In this document: positions 1 through 10,927 of the stretch, one piece after another
How the letters are laid out: the number at the start of each line of letters is the position of its first letter
Position numbering within the stretch: the stretch's first letter is position 1
NCBI GenBank assembly: GCA_947484245.1
Contig: CANKOT010000017.1
Span: 1-31,338 of the forward strand
DNA length: 31,338 nucleotides
Reading direction: 5' to 3'
Source: Comamonadaceae bacterium
GTDB taxonomy: Bacteria; Pseudomonadota; Gammaproteobacteria; Burkholderiales; Burkholderiaceae
The notes under the pieces: generated by a model
Seen by the model: only the letters and a program-made list of their open reading frames with translations
The model's database searches: none
What the model was told of the DNA's origin: nothing
Position numbers and translations under genes: made by a program

Positions 1-1
1 A

Positions 2-514
2 GCCACCATGAGTTATGGCTATGGTGTCTCGACCAGTTTGTTTCAAATGGCACGGGCTTACACCATTTTTGCCAGTGATGGTAAATCGCTGCCAGCCACG
101 CTGATTAAGAACGGTCAAATTCCAGCGGGCGTGCCTGTGATTAGTCCAGAAAACGCACAGGCCGTTCGCCACATGCTGAACTTGGCAGCGGGCCCTGGAG
201 GGACAGCCCAAAAAGCGCAAACCATGGGGTATTCGGTAGGCGGAAAAACGGGCACGGCTCACAAGCAAGAAGGCAAAGGCTACGCAGGTAAAAAATACCG
301 CGGCGTGTTTGTGGGCATGGCGCCTATTGAAAAACCACGCATTGTGGTGGCCGTCATGATCGATGAGCCTTCCAACGGTCGTTATTACGGCGGTGATGTG
401 GCCGCGCCAGTTTTCAGCCAAACCGTGCAGCAAAGTTTGCGCTTGATGGGTGTGCAACCTGATATGAGTGTCAAGCCACAAATTGTGGCCAATGGTTTGG
501 AGGAGTCGTTCTGA
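2..514 (+). CDS. ftsI: FtsI (PBP3) septal transpeptidase, C-terminal part only
   Basis: This is the 3' end of the division-specific D,D-transpeptidase that cross-links septal peptidoglycan in the periplasm with FtsW. The reading frame is open from the first bases of the window, so the true start lies upstream. The Met at base 8 is internal, because it sits in the conserved stretch MSYGYG that precedes the last third of the transpeptidase domain. The class B PBP motif KTGT is visible about 80 residues after that Met (GGKTGTAHK), followed by the usual VGMAP and VVAVMIDEP strands. The N-terminal membrane anchor, the SxxK serine and the SxN motif are outside the window. The stop overlaps the murE start by one base (TGATG), which implies translational coupling inside the dcw operon. 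Identity is secure from motif and context. Confidence 0.95.
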   Translation, partial: ATMSYGYGVSTSLFQMARAYTIFASDGKSLPATLIKNGQIPAGVPVISPENAQAVRHMLNLAAGPGGTAQKAQTMGYSVGGKTGTAHKQEGKGYAGKKYRGVFVGMAPIEKPRIVVAVMIDEPSNGRYYGGDVAAPVFSQTVQQSLRLMGVQPDMSVKPQIVANGLEESF

Positions 515-2076
515 TGCAAACCTTGCACAGTCCCACTCAAGCCGCACAATGGTTGCGTCAACACGTCACAGGTGTGCTGTGCACAGACAGCCGTGCTGTG
601 CAAAAGGGCGATGCCTTCATTGCGTGGCCAGGGGCCGCCACCGACGGGCGCGCCTATGTGGCTTCGGCATTTGCGCAAGGTGCCCAAGTTTGTTTGGTGG
701 AAGCTGAAGCCTGCCAACAATGGCTTTCAGTATGGCAAGCTGCAGAAGATCGAGTAGAAAATCATGTGGCCGCTTATGCAGGTTTGAAGGCAGACACAGG
801 TTGGATTGCAGATGCCTACTATGAGCAACCCAGCCAAGCCTTGCAGGTCTTGGCGGTGACGGGGACCAATGGCAAAACTTCGACCACTTGGTGGTTGGCG
901 CAAGCCATCAATGCTTTGTCATCCAAGCCTGGTGCAGACTCTTTAGGGCGATGTGCCATTGTGGGCACGCTAGGCGTTGGCCAGCCCCCCGATTTGATGC
1001 ACACGGGCATGACCACACCCGATCCTGTTTTGTTGCAAGCGCAGTTTAGAAAATTTGTTTCTGCGGGTATCACGCACTGCGCCATTGAAGCCAGCTCTAT
1101 TGGCATTGCAGAACAGCGCTTGGCGGGTACCCGAATTCAACTGGCCTTGCTAACCAACTTCACCCAAGACCATTTGGACTATCACGGCTCCATGGCCGCC
1201 TATTGGCAAGCCAAAGAAGCGCTCTTTGCATGGCCAGAGCTTGAGTTGGCTGTGATCAATGTGGATGACGTACAAGGTGCCAAATTGGCGTCTGATTTAT
1301 CGCTAGGGCGATTGGCGACAGAAGCTTGGACTTGCTCAAGCCAAGGACACAACGCCCGATTGCAAGCTCGAAATGTGAAACGCAATGTCACAGGCTTGAG
1401 CTTTGATGTGGTTGAGGGTCCGCACAGTGTGCACCTGCAAACGTCTTTGATGGGTGATTACAACGTTGACAATGTGTTGGGGGTCATCGCTGCATTGCGT
1501 GCCCTCAAATACAACTTGGCCGACATCGTTGAAGTTTGTGCGCAACTCAAAGCAGTGCCTGGCCGGATGGAAAAAGTGATGGGTGTCGAGGGCGTCCAAT
1601 TGCCTCTAACGGTGGTGGACTATGCGCACACCCCCGATGCAGTGACGCAAACCTTGTTGGCCCTGAAGCCGATGACCGATGCTTTGGGCTCGCAGCTTTG
1701 GTGTGTCTTGGGTTGCGGTGGTGATCGCGATGCCAGCAAGCGAGCTTTGATGGCTGCAGCCGCAGAGTCGGTGGCGCATCACTTGGTCCTCACAAGCGAT
1801 AACCCCCGCAGTGAATTGCCAGATCAAATTGTGCGTGACATGCAGCAAGGCTTAAAAGCCCCTGAAAAAGTGCATCAAGAACTTGATCGTGCACAAGCCA
1901 TTTTCCAAACGGTCATGCAGGCTGGCCAGCGCGATGTGATTTTGATTGCAGGCAAAGGTCACGAAGATACCCAAGAAATTGCGGGTGTGAAATATCCCTT
2001 TGACGATCGCGTGCATGCACACAATGCGCTCGTGCAGCGCGCCCGTGAAATTCAGCCAACAGGGGTTCAAGCATGA
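514..2076 (+). CDS. murE: UDP-MurNAc-tripeptide synthetase (meso-DAP-adding)
   Basis: Cytoplasmic Mur ligase that adds the third stem-peptide residue to UDP-MurNAc-L-Ala-D-Glu using ATP. The 520-residue protein has the three-domain Mur layout. The P-loop GTNGKTS is at about residues 117-123, and the central domain carries a TNFTQDHLDYHG segment, where a lysine is normally carbamylated nearby. The C-terminal domain has DNPR at about residues 429-432. In this family DNPR marks enzymes that use meso-diaminopimelate rather than lysine, so the peptidoglycan is of the Gram-negative meso-DAP type. The ATG overlaps the ftsI stop by one base and the stop overlaps the murF start by four bases (ATGA). 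It is slightly longer than E. coli MurE (495 residues). Nothing appears broken. Confidence 0.97.
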   Translation: MQTLHSPTQAAQWLRQHVTGVLCTDSRAVQKGDAFIAWPGAATDGRAYVASAFAQGAQVCLVEAEACQQWLSVWQAAEDRVENHVAAYAGLKADTGWIADAYYEQPSQALQVLAVTGTNGKTSTTWWLAQAINALSSKPGADSLGRCAIVGTLGVGQPPDLMHTGMTTPDPVLLQAQFRKFVSAGITHCAIEASSIGIAEQRLAGTRIQLALLTNFTQDHLDYHGSMAAYWQAKEALFAWPELELAVINVDDVQGAKLASDLSLGRLATEAWTCSSQGHNARLQARNVKRNVTGLSFDVVEGPHSVHLQTSLMGDYNVDNVLGVIAALRALKYNLADIVEVCAQLKAVPGRMEKVMGVEGVQLPLTVVDYAHTPDAVTQTLLALKPMTDALGSQLWCVLGCGGDRDASKRALMAAAAESVAHHLVLTSDNPRSELPDQIVRDMQQGLKAPEKVHQELDRAQAIFQTVMQAGQRDVILIAGKGHEDTQEIAGVKYPFDDRVHAHNALVQRAREIQPTGVQA

Positions 2077-3521
2077 ACCTGACACTGACACAACTCCAAA
2101 ATTGGCTGCCACACGCTGAGCTTGTGAATGCTGATGCAGTGAACACGCAGCTTGCCGTGATCAAAGCAGTGCGCACGGACAGCCGCAGTGTGGTGGCTGG
2201 CGATTTGTTCATTGCCCTGAAGGGTGAGAAATTTGATGGCAGTACATTTTTGGCGCAAGCACAGGCACAAGGTGCTGTCGCTGTTTTGTTTGAAGCGGCT
2301 AATTTGGCGCAGGCTCAACAATTTCCTGATTTAAAAAATGTCACGGTGCCAGCATTTTGCGTTTCTAACGCACGTGCCGCTTTGGGAGACTTGGCTGCGC
2401 AGTGGCGCCGTCAATTTGAATTGAGTTTGATTGGTGTCACAGGCAGCAATGGCAAGACCACCGTCACGCAAATGATTGCATCGGTCTTGCGCGCCGACAC
2501 AGCCTCACCCTCTTTGTCAACACAAGGCAATTTGAACAATGAGATCGGTGTGCCTTTGACCTTGTTCAATTTGCGTCCCGAACACCACCGTGCAGTGGTG
2601 GAGTTGGGCATGAATCACCCCGGCGAAATTGAAGTGCTCGCACAATTTGCACAACCCACCATTGGCTTGGTCAACAACGCTCAAAGAGAACATCAAGAAT
2701 TCATGAGCACGGTCGAAGCGGTGGCCATTGAGAATGGTGAAGTGATTCGCGCTTTACCTGCCAAGGGTGTGGCTGTATTCCCAGCACAAGATGCCTACAC
2801 CGAACTTTGGCAGAAGTTGGCTGGCGCTCGCCAAGTCTTGACTTTTGGTTTGACACAAGGCGATGTTCAAGCGCATGACATTGTGTGGCGAAATGGTGCT
2901 TGGTCATTCCAACTGTGGACCCCACAGGCTGCCTTGGCTTGCCGCTTGAACATTGCAGGGCGTCACAATATTTTGAACGCACTGGCTGCCACAGCCTGTG
3001 CATTGGCGGCCGGCATGAGCTTGCCTGACATTGTGAAAGGGCTCGAAAGTTTTGAGCCTGTGAAAGGTCGCTCTAAGTCGTGTGAGTGGCAAATAGATGG
3101 CCACGCTTTCACCCTGGTTGACGATACCTACAACGCCAATCCCGATTCTGTTCGGGCGGCCATTGAGGTATTGGCTGAATTGCCAGCGCCTCGCTTGTTG
3201 GTGCTGGGTGACATGGGGGAAGTGGGTCTTCAGGGGGCAGAATTTCACGAAGAAGTGGGCGCCTATGCCCATGCTTCTGGCATTCAAACATTATTCACCC
3301 TTGGCGACTTGTGTCGCCACAGCAGCCAAGTCTTTGCAGGCGCCAAACATTTCTCTGACATGGAGAGTTTGCAAGCCAAGGTTTTGTCAGAAATTTCGAC
3401 CTACAACAGCGTGCTGGTGAAGGGCTCGCGTTTTATGAAAATGGAGCGCGTTGTCGACGCTTTGCGCAACAAGCTTGAGCAAACGCAAGCTTCAGAAAGA
3501 GAGTCAGCCCATGCTGCTTAA
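2073..3521 (+). CDS. murF: UDP-MurNAc-pentapeptide synthetase (D-Ala-D-Ala-adding)
   Basis: Cytoplasmic Mur ligase that attaches the D-Ala-D-Ala dipeptide made by Ddl, completing UDP-MurNAc-pentapeptide. It has 482 residues. The N-terminal UDP-substrate domain contains TDSR and [14 protein letters not shown], the P-loop is GSNGKTT at about residues 124-130, and [10 protein letters not shown] lies in the central domain. The C-terminal region has [10 protein letters not shown], which is highly characteristic of MurF. The ATG at 2073 overlaps the murE stop as ATGA, and the 3' end overlaps mraY by 11 bases. Position between murE and mraY is the canonical dcw order. Confidence 0.97.
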   Translation: MNLTLTQLQNWLPHAELVNADAVNTQLAVIKAVRTDSRSVVAGDLFIALKGEKFDGSTFLAQAQAQGAVAVLFEAANLAQAQQFPDLKNVTVPAFCVSNARAALGDLAAQWRRQFELSLIGVTGSNGKTTVTQMIASVLRADTASPSLSTQGNLNNEIGVPLTLFNLRPEHHRAVVELGMNHPGEIEVLAQFAQPTIGLVNNAQREHQEFMSTVEAVAIENGEVIRALPAKGVAVFPAQDAYTELWQKLAGARQVLTFGLTQGDVQAHDIVWRNGAWSFQLWTPQAALACRLNIAGRHNILNALAATACALAAGMSLPDIVKGLESFEPVKGRSKSCEWQIDGHAFTLVDDTYNANPDSVRAAIEVLAELPAPRLLVLGDMGEVGLQGAEFHEEVGAYAHASGIQTLFTLGDLCRHSSQVFAGAKHFSDMESLQAKVLSEISTYNSVLVKGSRFMKMERVVDALRNKLEQTQASERESAHAA

Positions 3522-4689
3522 TTTGGCGCAATGGTTGCAAAGCTTGTCACCCGATTGGGGTTTCCTGCGCATTTTTCAGTACATCACTTTCCGTGCAGTG
3601 ATGGCAGCTTTGACATCGCTTCTAATTGGCCTGATTGCGGGCCCGATGGTCATTCGCCGATTGACCGCCCTCAAAATTGGTCAGCCTATTCGAGGCTATG
3701 GCATGGAAACGCACATGGCCAAAAGCGGCACACCCACCATGGGCGGTGTGCTCATTTTGTTGTCTATTGCCATCAGCACCTTGCTGTGGTTTGACATCTC
3801 CAATCGCTTCGTTTGGATTGTGCTCATCGTGACCTTGGGATTTGGTGCCATTGGTTGGGTCGATGACTGGCGCAAAGTGGTGAACAAAGACCCTGAGGGG
3901 ATGCGCTCGCGCGAGAAATATTTCTGGCAATCGGTCATTGGCCTGTTGGCAGCGCTTTGTTTGGTGTTCAGTATTTCTGAAAGCTCCAACATGCGTGTGT
4001 TCGATTTGTTTGTGAACTGGGTCATTTCGGGCTTTGAAGTCAATTTGCCTCCCACAGCAGGTTTGATGGTGCCTTTCTTCAAAGAGGTGAGTTACCCACT
4101 GGGCGTGCTGGGCTTCATGGTTTTGACCTACTTGGTGATTGTGGGCTCTAGCAACGCGGTCAACCTCACCGATGGCTTAGACGGTTTGGCCATCATGCCC
4201 GTGGTCATGGTGGGCTCGGCCTTGGGCGTGTTTGCGTATGTCACAGGCAGCTCGGTGTACGCCAAATATTTGTTCTTGCCCTACATCCCCGGCACCGGTG
4301 AACTGCTCATTTTCTGCGCCGCCATGGCAGGTGCAGGCTTGGCATTCTTGTGGTTTAACACGCACCCTGCACAAGTCTTCATGGGAGATGTGGGCGCTTT
4401 GGCATTGGGGGGTGCGCTGGGCACCATTGCCGTCATTGTTCGCCAAGAAATTGTGCTGGCCATCATGGGCGGCATTTTTGTGGTGGAAGCCTTGTCGGTC
4501 ATGGCGCAAGTTTCGTATTTCAAATACACCAAAAAGAAATATGGCGAAGGTCGGCGAATTTTGAAGATGGCCCCTTTGCACCATCACTTTGAAAAGAGTG
4601 GTTGGAAAGAAACGCAAGTGGTTGTGCGGTTTTGGATCATCACCATGCTCTTGTGCTTGGTGGGGCTGTCGACTTTGAAGCTGCGATAA
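3511..4689 (+). CDS. mraY: Phospho-MurNAc-pentapeptide translocase (lipid I synthase)
   Basis: Integral inner-membrane enzyme that transfers phospho-MurNAc-pentapeptide onto undecaprenyl phosphate to make lipid I. It has 392 residues and about ten hydrophobic segments. Visible signatures are KSGTPTMGG, the catalytic Asp pair in GWVDDWRKV (about residues 118-119), [10 protein letters not shown] and the C-terminal [12 protein letters not shown] with its histidine cluster. An in-frame ATG 60 bases upstream (3451) lies deep within murF. I chose 3511 because it gives the family-typical N terminus [10 protein letters not shown] and usual length, and because AGAGAG lies just upstream. The gene overlaps murF by 11 bases and is separated from murD by two bases. 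Confidence 0.97.
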   Translation: MLLNLAQWLQSLSPDWGFLRIFQYITFRAVMAALTSLLIGLIAGPMVIRRLTALKIGQPIRGYGMETHMAKSGTPTMGGVLILLSIAISTLLWFDISNRFVWIVLIVTLGFGAIGWVDDWRKVVNKDPEGMRSREKYFWQSVIGLLAALCLVFSISESSNMRVFDLFVNWVISGFEVNLPPTAGLMVPFFKEVSYPLGVLGFMVLTYLVIVGSSNAVNLTDGLDGLAIMPVVMVGSALGVFAYVTGSSVYAKYLFLPYIPGTGELLIFCAAMAGAGLAFLWFNTHPAQVFMGDVGALALGGALGTIAVIVRQEIVLAIMGGIFVVEALSVMAQVSYFKYTKKKYGEGRRILKMAPLHHHFEKSGWKETQVVVRFWIITMLLCLVGLSTLKLR

Positions 4690-4691
4690 AC

Positions 4692-6206
4692 ATGAAATAC
4701 CTTCAAGGCCAACACATTTTGATTTTGGGACTGGGCAGTTCAGGCCTGGCCATGACTCGTTGGTGCGTTGCCATGGGCGCAGAGGTCACGGTGGCTGACA
4801 CGCGTGAAGCGCCGCCTCACTTAAGCGTTTTGCAAGCCGAGTTGCCTGAAGTTGCTTTCAAGTCTGGGGCATTCCTAGCCAATTTGATTGAAGGCACGAC
4901 GGTGCGCGCTGTGTTTGCAAGCCCAGGCCTTGCACCCGCCGAAACTGCGCTTGTCATGGACGCCGCCAAGGGCCTAGGTCTTTGGTTTGGCGGCGAGCTG
5001 AGTTTGTTTGTGCAGGGTCTAGAAAATCTCAAAGCCACGCGTGACTACAACCCCCATGTATTGGCCATCACGGGCACAAACGGCAAAACAACCGTCACAG
5101 CGCTCACGGGCCAGTTGATGGAGCGCGCGGGCAAAACAGTCAAAGTGGCCGGCAATATTGGCCCCACCTTGCTGGACACCCTGCGCTTGGCCATGGACAC
5201 GGCGTTGCCAGAAGTTTGGGTTTTGGAGTTGTCCAGTTTTCAACTTGACAATGCAGGCCCCTTTGATCCCTCTGCAGCCACTGTCTTGAATATCACACAA
5301 GATCATTTGGATTGGCATGGCACCATGAATGCCTACGCAGCTGCCAAAGAAAAAATATTTGGTGCCAATACCCTCATGGTCTTAAACCGAGACGATGCTC
5401 GCGTGATGGCCATGTTGCCAGAGCCTGTGCGCGCTAAATTGCAAAAGCCGATTCAACGTGAGCATGTGAGCTTTGGTGCAGAAATGCCGCAACGCCCTGG
5501 TGATTTTGGTTTGGAAACTGTCAACGGCATGACCTGGCTGGTGCGAGCCCTTGAGTCAGATGAAACACGTCGCTTGCGCAAAGGGGAAGTGGAAGAAATT
5601 CACATTCAGCGATTGATGCCGGCGGACGCTCTGCGTATTCGCGGCAGACACAATGCGGTGAACGCACTGGCTGCGTTGGCCTTGGCCACCAGCACCGGTG
5701 CCAGCTTGGCCGCCATGCTGTTTGGTCTGCGTGAATACCAAGGTGAGCCGCACCGTGTGGCGGCTGTAGCCATCGTAAATGATATTGAGTATTTTGATGA
5801 CAGCAAAGGCACCAACGTTAGCGCAACGGTTGCGGCTTTGGTGGGCTTGGGCTCTGAGCGTCGTGTACTGGTGATCTTGGGCGGCGAAGGAAAGGGTCAA
5901 GATTTCTCGCCCTTGGCTGAGCCCGTGGCAAGGTATGCACGTGCTGTGGTGTTGATCGGCAGAGATGCGCCAATCATTCGAGAGCAACTTAAATTGTGTG
6001 GCGTGCCACTGATCGATGCTGCCAGCTTGCCTGAAGCGGTCAATGTGGCCAAAGACATGGCTCAAGCGGGTGATGCCGTTTTGTTGTCGCCAGCCTGTGC
6101 AAGTTTTGACATGTTTCAAGACTACGCCCACCGCGCGCAAGTGTTTTGCCAAGCCGTGTCAGACATTGCTGAAGCCGCTGGCCAGCCTATGGAGAGCGTG
6201 CTATGA
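4692..6206 (+). CDS. murD: UDP-MurNAc-L-Ala:D-Glu ligase
   Basis: Cytoplasmic Mur ligase adding D-glutamate to UDP-MurNAc-L-alanine. The N-terminal Rossmann motif [14 protein letters not shown], the P-loop GTNGKTT (about residues 128-134), the central LELSSFQLD and [10 protein letters not shown], and the C-terminal [11 protein letters not shown] and [11 protein letters not shown] are all diagnostic of MurD. The start is taken at 4692, two bases after the mraY stop, rather than at an in-frame ATG inside mraY, because [13 protein letters not shown] is the expected beginning. At 504 residues it is longer than E. coli MurD (438). The extra length includes a charged insertion in the central domain between the [12 protein letters not shown] and [12 protein letters not shown] segments. 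I believe related Burkholderiales share it. The stop overlaps ftsW by four bases. Confidence 0.97.
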   Translation: MKYLQGQHILILGLGSSGLAMTRWCVAMGAEVTVADTREAPPHLSVLQAELPEVAFKSGAFLANLIEGTTVRAVFASPGLAPAETALVMDAAKGLGLWFGGELSLFVQGLENLKATRDYNPHVLAITGTNGKTTVTALTGQLMERAGKTVKVAGNIGPTLLDTLRLAMDTALPEVWVLELSSFQLDNAGPFDPSAATVLNITQDHLDWHGTMNAYAAAKEKIFGANTLMVLNRDDARVMAMLPEPVRAKLQKPIQREHVSFGAEMPQRPGDFGLETVNGMTWLVRALESDETRRLRKGEVEEIHIQRLMPADALRIRGRHNAVNALAALALATSTGASLAAMLFGLREYQGEPHRVAAVAIVNDIEYFDDSKGTNVSATVAALVGLGSERRVLVILGGEGKGQDFSPLAEPVARYARAVVLIGRDAPIIREQLKLCGVPLIDAASLPEAVNVAKDMAQAGDAVLLSPACASFDMFQDYAHRAQVFCQAVSDIAEAAGQPMESVL

Positions 6207-7489
6207 CCGAATTGGGGTCTCGCTTCATGTCCTGGGCCAATGGTGTTTTTAGCCGTGCGAGTGGCGCTGGCCGCATGCAAGGTGCTGCTGAAGGGGTACT
6301 TCCTGTCAATTTGGGCAGCTATGACTATGCCAAGAATGCATCGACCCAAGGAAAGATTCAAAACATCGATCAAGCCATGGTGTGGGTGGTTGTGACGCTC
6401 TTGATGTGGGGCATGATCATGGTGTATTCGGCCACGATTGCCATGCCAGACAATCCCAAATTTGCCAGATATTCACAAACACACTTTTTGATGCGCCACA
6501 TCATTTCGATATTGATTGGTTTTGGTGTGGCTTTGCTGGTGTTTCAAATTCCACTTGAAATCTGGGAAAAAAATGCCAGGCCTTTGTTCATTTTTGCATT
6601 GATATTGTTGGCGCTTGTTTTAGTGCCTTTCATCGGCAAGGGTGTGAACGGTGCACGCCGTTGGATTTCATTTGGGGTCTTCACCTTTCAACCTTCGGAA
6701 TTTGCCAAGTTGGCAGTCATCATTTATGCCTCCGATTACATGGTGCGCAAAATGGAAGTGAAAGAACGGTTCTTCCGAGCTGTGTTGCCAATGGGCGCTG
6801 CTGTGGGCCTTGCAGGTATTTTCTTGTTGGCAGAACCTGACATGGGAGCCTTCTTGGTGATTGCCATCATTGCCATGGGCATTTTGTTTTTGGGCGGCGT
6901 CAATGCCCGAATGTTCTTCTTGATTTTCGCCATCTTGGTAATTACGTTTGCCATGATCATCGCTGCGTCACCTTGGCGCAGAGAGCGAATTTTTGCCTAT
7001 CTCGATCCTTGGGATCCGACGCACACCTTGGGCAAGGGCTATCAGTTGTCGCACTCCTTGATCGCCATTGGCCGAGGTGAAATTTTTGGTGTGGGCTTGG
7101 GTGGCAGTGTTGAAAAACTGCATTGGTTACCCGAAGCACATACCGATTTCTTGTTGGCCGTGATTGGTGAAGAGTTTGGCCTGGTGGGTGTGGTGGCTGT
7201 CATTGGCATGTTCTTGTGGCTCAGCCGCCGCATCATGGTCATTGGTCGTCAAGCCTTGGCCCTTGATCGAACGTTTGCTGGACTGGTCGCTCAGGGTGTG
7301 GGCATTTGGATTGGCTTTCAATCCTTCATCAACATGGGTGTGAATTTGGGAGCCTTGCCAACCAAAGGCTTGACCTTGCCTCTCATGAGTTATGGTGGAT
7401 CGGCCATTTTGCTCAACATGATTGCCATTGCCATCGTGCTGCGAATCGATGCCGAGAACAAACAAATGATGCGAGGTGGCCGCACATGA
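6203..7489 (+). CDS. ftsW: FtsW septal peptidoglycan glycosyltransferase (SEDS)
   Basis: Polytopic inner-membrane SEDS-family polymerase that works with FtsI to make septal glycan strands from lipid II. The 428-residue protein begins with about 55 soluble residues before the first membrane segment ([19 protein letters not shown]). It contains the SEDS signatures [29 protein letters not shown] (with the conserved Asp), [33 protein letters not shown], and a C-terminal PLMSYGGSA. These separate it from RodA, a second copy of the family at 20676. It starts in an ATGA overlap with murD and ends in an ATGA overlap with murG. Confidence 0.96.
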   Translation: MTELGSRFMSWANGVFSRASGAGRMQGAAEGVLPVNLGSYDYAKNASTQGKIQNIDQAMVWVVVTLLMWGMIMVYSATIAMPDNPKFARYSQTHFLMRHIISILIGFGVALLVFQIPLEIWEKNARPLFIFALILLALVLVPFIGKGVNGARRWISFGVFTFQPSEFAKLAVIIYASDYMVRKMEVKERFFRAVLPMGAAVGLAGIFLLAEPDMGAFLVIAIIAMGILFLGGVNARMFFLIFAILVITFAMIIAASPWRRERIFAYLDPWDPTHTLGKGYQLSHSLIAIGRGEIFGVGLGGSVEKLHWLPEAHTDFLLAVIGEEFGLVGVVAVIGMFLWLSRRIMVIGRQALALDRTFAGLVAQGVGIWIGFQSFINMGVNLGALPTKGLTLPLMSYGGSAILLNMIAIAIVLRIDAENKQMMRGGRT

Positions 7490-8547
7490 GTCACTGCGCT
7501 TTGATCATGGCCGGTGGTACGGGCGGACATATCTTTCCAGGCTTGGCTGTGGCTGAATCTTTGCGGGAAGCAGGATGGCGCGTGCACTGGTTGGGCGTTA
7601 CCGGCAACATGGAAAGTCAGTGGGTCCCTCAGCGCGGTTTTGCTTTTGAGCCTGTGGAGTTTGGTGGTGTGCGCGGTAAAGGCATTGTCAGCTTGGCACT
7701 CTTGCCCATGCGTTTGCTCATCGCTTTTTGGCAAAGCATTAAAGTGGTTCGCAGAGTCAAGCCCGATGTGGTGGTGGGCCTTGGTGGGTACATCACTTTC
7801 CCGGGTGGCATGATGTCTGTGTTGTTGGGTAAACCACTGGTGCTGCACGAACAAAACTCGGTGGCAGGCATGGCCAATCGCGTGTTGGCGGGCGTTGCAG
7901 ATTGTATTTTCAGCGCCTTTCCCGATGTTTTGAAAAAGGCTGTTTGGGTGGGCAACCCATTGCGCCAAGAATTTTTAAACAAGCCTGCACCCGCAGAGCG
8001 TTTTTCAGGTCGCTCTGGACCCCTGAAATTGTGGGTGGTTGGCGGCAGTTTGGGCGCACAAGCATTGAATGAGATTGTGCCCAAGGCATTGGCCTTGTTG
8101 CCAGAGCACAAGCGCCCTGTGGTGGTTCACCAAAGTGGCGCTAAGCAAATCGATGCACTGCGTGCCAATTATGAAAAAGCGGGCGTTCAAGCTGAATTGA
8201 CACCATTCATTGAAGACACGGCAGAGGCGTTTGCACAGGCCGATGTGATTATTTGCCGCTCGGGTGCTAGCACGGTCACTGAAATTGCAGCGATTGGTGC
8301 TGCTGCCATCTATGTGCCTTTCCCATTTGCAGTAGACGATCACCAAACCACCAACGCTCAATTTTTAGTGGCACAAGGTGGTGGCTGGCTCATGCCTCAA
8401 GCAGATTTGACGCCGGAGTCTTTGGCTGCTCACCTTGACAGCCTGACCCGTGAAGAATTGTTGGCTTGTGCTGAAAAAGCATGGGCACTGAAAAAGACCC
8501 AAGCCACCCGCGAAGTGGTGGCTGCTTGCGAGGCCTTGGCCGCATGA
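7486..8547 (+). CDS. murG: Lipid II synthase (UDP-GlcNAc transferase)
   Basis: Peripheral inner-membrane GT28 glycosyltransferase that adds GlcNAc to lipid I on the cytoplasmic face. The N terminus has the glycine-rich [14 protein letters not shown] at residues 10-23, followed by [19 protein letters not shown] and [13 protein letters not shown]. The C-terminal domain has [12 protein letters not shown] and [15 protein letters not shown], and then the [14 protein letters not shown] segment that binds UDP-GlcNAc. The start at 7486 overlaps the ftsW stop by four bases and gives a normal 353-residue protein. An in-frame Met at 7306 lies inside ftsW and is rejected. The stop overlaps the murC start by four bases. 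Confidence 0.97.
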   Translation: MSHCALIMAGGTGGHIFPGLAVAESLREAGWRVHWLGVTGNMESQWVPQRGFAFEPVEFGGVRGKGIVSLALLPMRLLIAFWQSIKVVRRVKPDVVVGLGGYITFPGGMMSVLLGKPLVLHEQNSVAGMANRVLAGVADCIFSAFPDVLKKAVWVGNPLRQEFLNKPAPAERFSGRSGPLKLWVVGGSLGAQALNEIVPKALALLPEHKRPVVVHQSGAKQIDALRANYEKAGVQAELTPFIEDTAEAFAQADVIICRSGASTVTEIAAIGAAAIYVPFPFAVDDHQTTNAQFLVAQGGGWLMPQADLTPESLAAHLDSLTREELLACAEKAWALKKTQATREVVAACEALAA

Positions 8548-9953
8548 AACACGCCATTCGTCACATTCACTTCATTGGGGTCGGTGGTTCCGGCATGAGC
8601 GGTATTGCCGAAGTTTTATTGAATTTGGGCTACACCATCTCAGGCTCAGACCTGTCCGACAGCAGCACCTTGAGGCGCTTGGCCGCGCTTGGCATCCAAA
8701 CCCACGTAGGCCACAGCGCTGAGAACGTCAAGGGCGCCGATGCCGTGGTCACTTCGACCGCCGTCAAAGCCGACAACCCCGAAGTGTTGGTGGCCCGTTC
8801 ACGCCACATTCCGGTGGTGCCTCGCGCGGTCATGTTGGCTGAATTGATGCGCATGAAGCAGGGCGTGGCCATTGCAGGAACCCATGGCAAAACCACCACC
8901 ACCAGTTTGGTGGCCAGCGTTTTGGCTGAAGCCGGCTTAGACCCCACTTTTGTGATTGGGGGCCGCTTGAACAGTGCAGGCACCAATGCCAAATTGGGTA
9001 CGGGTGACTACATCGTGGTCGAGGCCGATGAATCGGATGCATCGTTCTTGAACTTGTTGCCCGTCATGGCGGTGGTCACCAACATCGATGCCGATCACAT
9101 GGAAACTTATGGGCACGACTTTGAGAAATTGAAGTCGGCCTTTGTAGAGTTTTTGCACCGCATGCCTTTTTATGGCACAGCCATTTTGTGCACAGACGAT
9201 GCTGGTGTGCGAAGCGTGGTTGATCAGCTGGCACGGCCAGTGACCACCTATGGCCTTGAAGAAGGCGCTCAAATTCGTGCATTGAATGTTCGGGCTGAAA
9301 AAGGTCAGATGCAATTCACCGTTCAGCGCCGCAATGGGGTGATCTTGCCAGACCTGCCCATTGTGCTGAACTTGCCAGGTCTGCACAACGTGTTGAATGC
9401 ATTGGCCGCAATCTCTGTGGCGGTTGAGCTGGGCATTGATGATGCGGCCGTTCAGCGGGCATTGCTGAACTTCAAGGGCGTGGGCAGGCGTTTTCAAAGC
9501 TATGGTGAGGTCAAGCTCTTGGCGCAAGCAGGCAGCTTCACTTTGATCGACGATTATGGCCATCATCCTGTTGAAATGGCCGCCACTTTGGCAGCAGCGC
9601 GAGGTGCGTTCCCGGGTCGTCGTTTGGTCTTGGCTTTTCAGCCACATCGTTATAGCCGTACACGCGATTGTTTTGAAGATTTTGTGAGCGTCATCAGCCA
9701 AGGTGCTGATGCCGTTTTGCTGTCTGAAGTGTATGCAGCAGGTGAGGCGCCCATCGTTGCGGCAGATGGTCGCTCTTTGTCGCGGGCACTTCGTGTCGCT
9801 GGCAAAATTGAACCTGTTTTCGTCGATAAAATTGAAGCCATGGCGCAGGCTATTTTTGTCAATGCAAAAGACAATGACGTTGTCATTTGCATGGGTGCCG
9901 GCTCTATTGGCACAGTCCCTGCGCAAGTTCAAAAAATGGGAGGTGCTGCATGA
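8544..9953 (+). CDS. murC: UDP-MurNAc:L-Ala ligase
   Basis: Cytoplasmic Mur ligase for the first amino acid of the stem peptide. The 469-residue protein starts with [19 protein letters not shown], the MurC/Mpl-type Rossmann motif, and has the P-loop GTHGKTTTT at about residues 112-120, followed by [10 protein letters not shown] and [13 protein letters not shown]. The C-terminal domain holds [10 protein letters not shown] and [10 protein letters not shown], typical of MurC. The start at 8544 overlaps murG as ATGA. An in-frame Met at 8481 lies inside murG. murC is followed directly by ddl, with no murB between them, as is usual for the Burkholderiales dcw cluster. The paralogous recycling ligase mpl lies at 24752-26143. 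Confidence 0.97.
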   Translation: MKHAIRHIHFIGVGGSGMSGIAEVLLNLGYTISGSDLSDSSTLRRLAALGIQTHVGHSAENVKGADAVVTSTAVKADNPEVLVARSRHIPVVPRAVMLAELMRMKQGVAIAGTHGKTTTTSLVASVLAEAGLDPTFVIGGRLNSAGTNAKLGTGDYIVVEADESDASFLNLLPVMAVVTNIDADHMETYGHDFEKLKSAFVEFLHRMPFYGTAILCTDDAGVRSVVDQLARPVTTYGLEEGAQIRALNVRAEKGQMQFTVQRRNGVILPDLPIVLNLPGLHNVLNALAAISVAVELGIDDAAVQRALLNFKGVGRRFQSYGEVKLLAQAGSFTLIDDYGHHPVEMAATLAAARGAFPGRRLVLAFQPHRYSRTRDCFEDFVSVISQGADAVLLSEVYAAGEAPIVAADGRSLSRALRVAGKIEPVFVDKIEAMAQAIFVNAKDNDVVICMGAGSIGTVPAQVQKMGGAA

Positions 9954-10927
9954 CGGCAAGCGCTCTCCATTTTGGCAAAGTGGCTGTGCTCATGGGGGGC
10001 CAGTCGGCAGAGCGAGAAATTTCTTTCTTGTCAGGCCGAGGCGTCTTGGCAGCCTTGCAGGCCAGAGGTGTGGATGCCCATGCCTTTGACCCCGCCGAGC
10101 GCAAACTGTCCGATCTCCAAGCAGAAGGCTTTCACAGATGCTTCATTGCCTTGCATGGTCGATTTGGTGAAGACGGCACAGTCCAAGGTGCGCTGGAATT
10201 ATTGGGCATCCCTTACACGGGTTCTGGCGTCATGGCCTCCAGCATTGCCATCGATAAAACCATGACCAAACGCGTTTGGTTGTCAGAAAATTTACCAACC
10301 CCTCGTTATGTCCTGCTGCAGAAAAATGATTTAGGAGCGAAGGCCCAAGCGCATGTGCTTCAAAGCCTGGGCTTGCCACTGATTGTGAAGCCCGCTCGTG
10401 AAGGCTCTTCCATTGGCGTGACCAAAGTGACACAGGCCAGTGAATTGCTCAAAGCGCTTGAAGATGCTGCTCAATGCGACACCGATATTTTGTGTGAACA
10501 ATTCATTGCTGGCGATGAAGTGACTTGCCCAGTTTTGGGTGAGGGTGCAACCGCTAGGGCCTTGCCTGTGATTCGCATTGTGGCACCGGCTGGCAACTAC
10601 GATTACCAAAACAAATATTTCACAGACGACACCCAATACTTGGTGCCGTCGGGTTTGCCAGAAGCCGAAGAAAAAGTGATTCAAGCGCATGTGGTCAAGG
10701 CCTATCAGGTGCTGGGCTGCAGAGGCTGGGGCCGCGTCGATGTGATGATTGATGCCCAAACTCGCCAACCCTATCTGCTCGAAATCAATACCTCACCTGG
10801 TATGACGGGGCACTCCTTGGTACCCATGTCAGCCAAAGCAGACGGCATCTCCTACGAGGATTTGTGCATGCACCTGTTGGCCTCTGCCGGTTTGGAGCAT
10901 TCAAGTGCAGAGAGGGGTGACGTATGA
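9950..10927 (+). CDS. ddl: D-alanine:D-alanine ligase
   Basis: ATP-grasp enzyme that makes the D-Ala-D-Ala dipeptide consumed by MurF. The 325-residue protein opens with [19 protein letters not shown], then [22 protein letters not shown] split over the N-terminal domain, the ATP-binding [10 protein letters not shown] at about residues 148-156, the omega-loop region GNYDYQNKY near residue 216, and [14 protein letters not shown] near the C terminus with the metal-binding Glu and Asn. The start at 9950 lies in an ATGA overlap with murC. The ATG in the same frame at 9887 is inside murC. The stop overlaps the ftsQ start by four bases. Confidence 0.96.
   Translation: MTASALHFGKVAVLMGGQSAEREISFLSGRGVLAALQARGVDAHAFDPAERKLSDLQAEGFHRCFIALHGRFGEDGTVQGALELLGIPYTGSGVMASSIAIDKTMTKRVWLSENLPTPRYVLLQKNDLGAKAQAHVLQSLGLPLIVKPAREGSSIGVTKVTQASELLKALEDAAQCDTDILCEQFIAGDEVTCPVLGEGATARALPVIRIVAPAGNYDYQNKYFTDDTQYLVPSGLPEAEEKVIQAHVVKAYQVLGCRGWGRVDVMIDAQTRQPYLLEINTSPGMTGHSLVPMSAKADGISYEDLCMHLLASAGLEHSSAERGDV

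Noticed and set aside
8544..9953. Missing murB between murC and ddl as a possible deletion
   Set aside because: The murC-ddl junction is a clean ATGA overlap and murB is normally elsewhere in Burkholderiales, so nothing is broken here.
8937..9959. 340-residue open frame antisense to murC
   Set aside because: It is a shadow frame with His/Gln/Cys-rich composition, no recognisable motif, and complete overlap with an intact murC.
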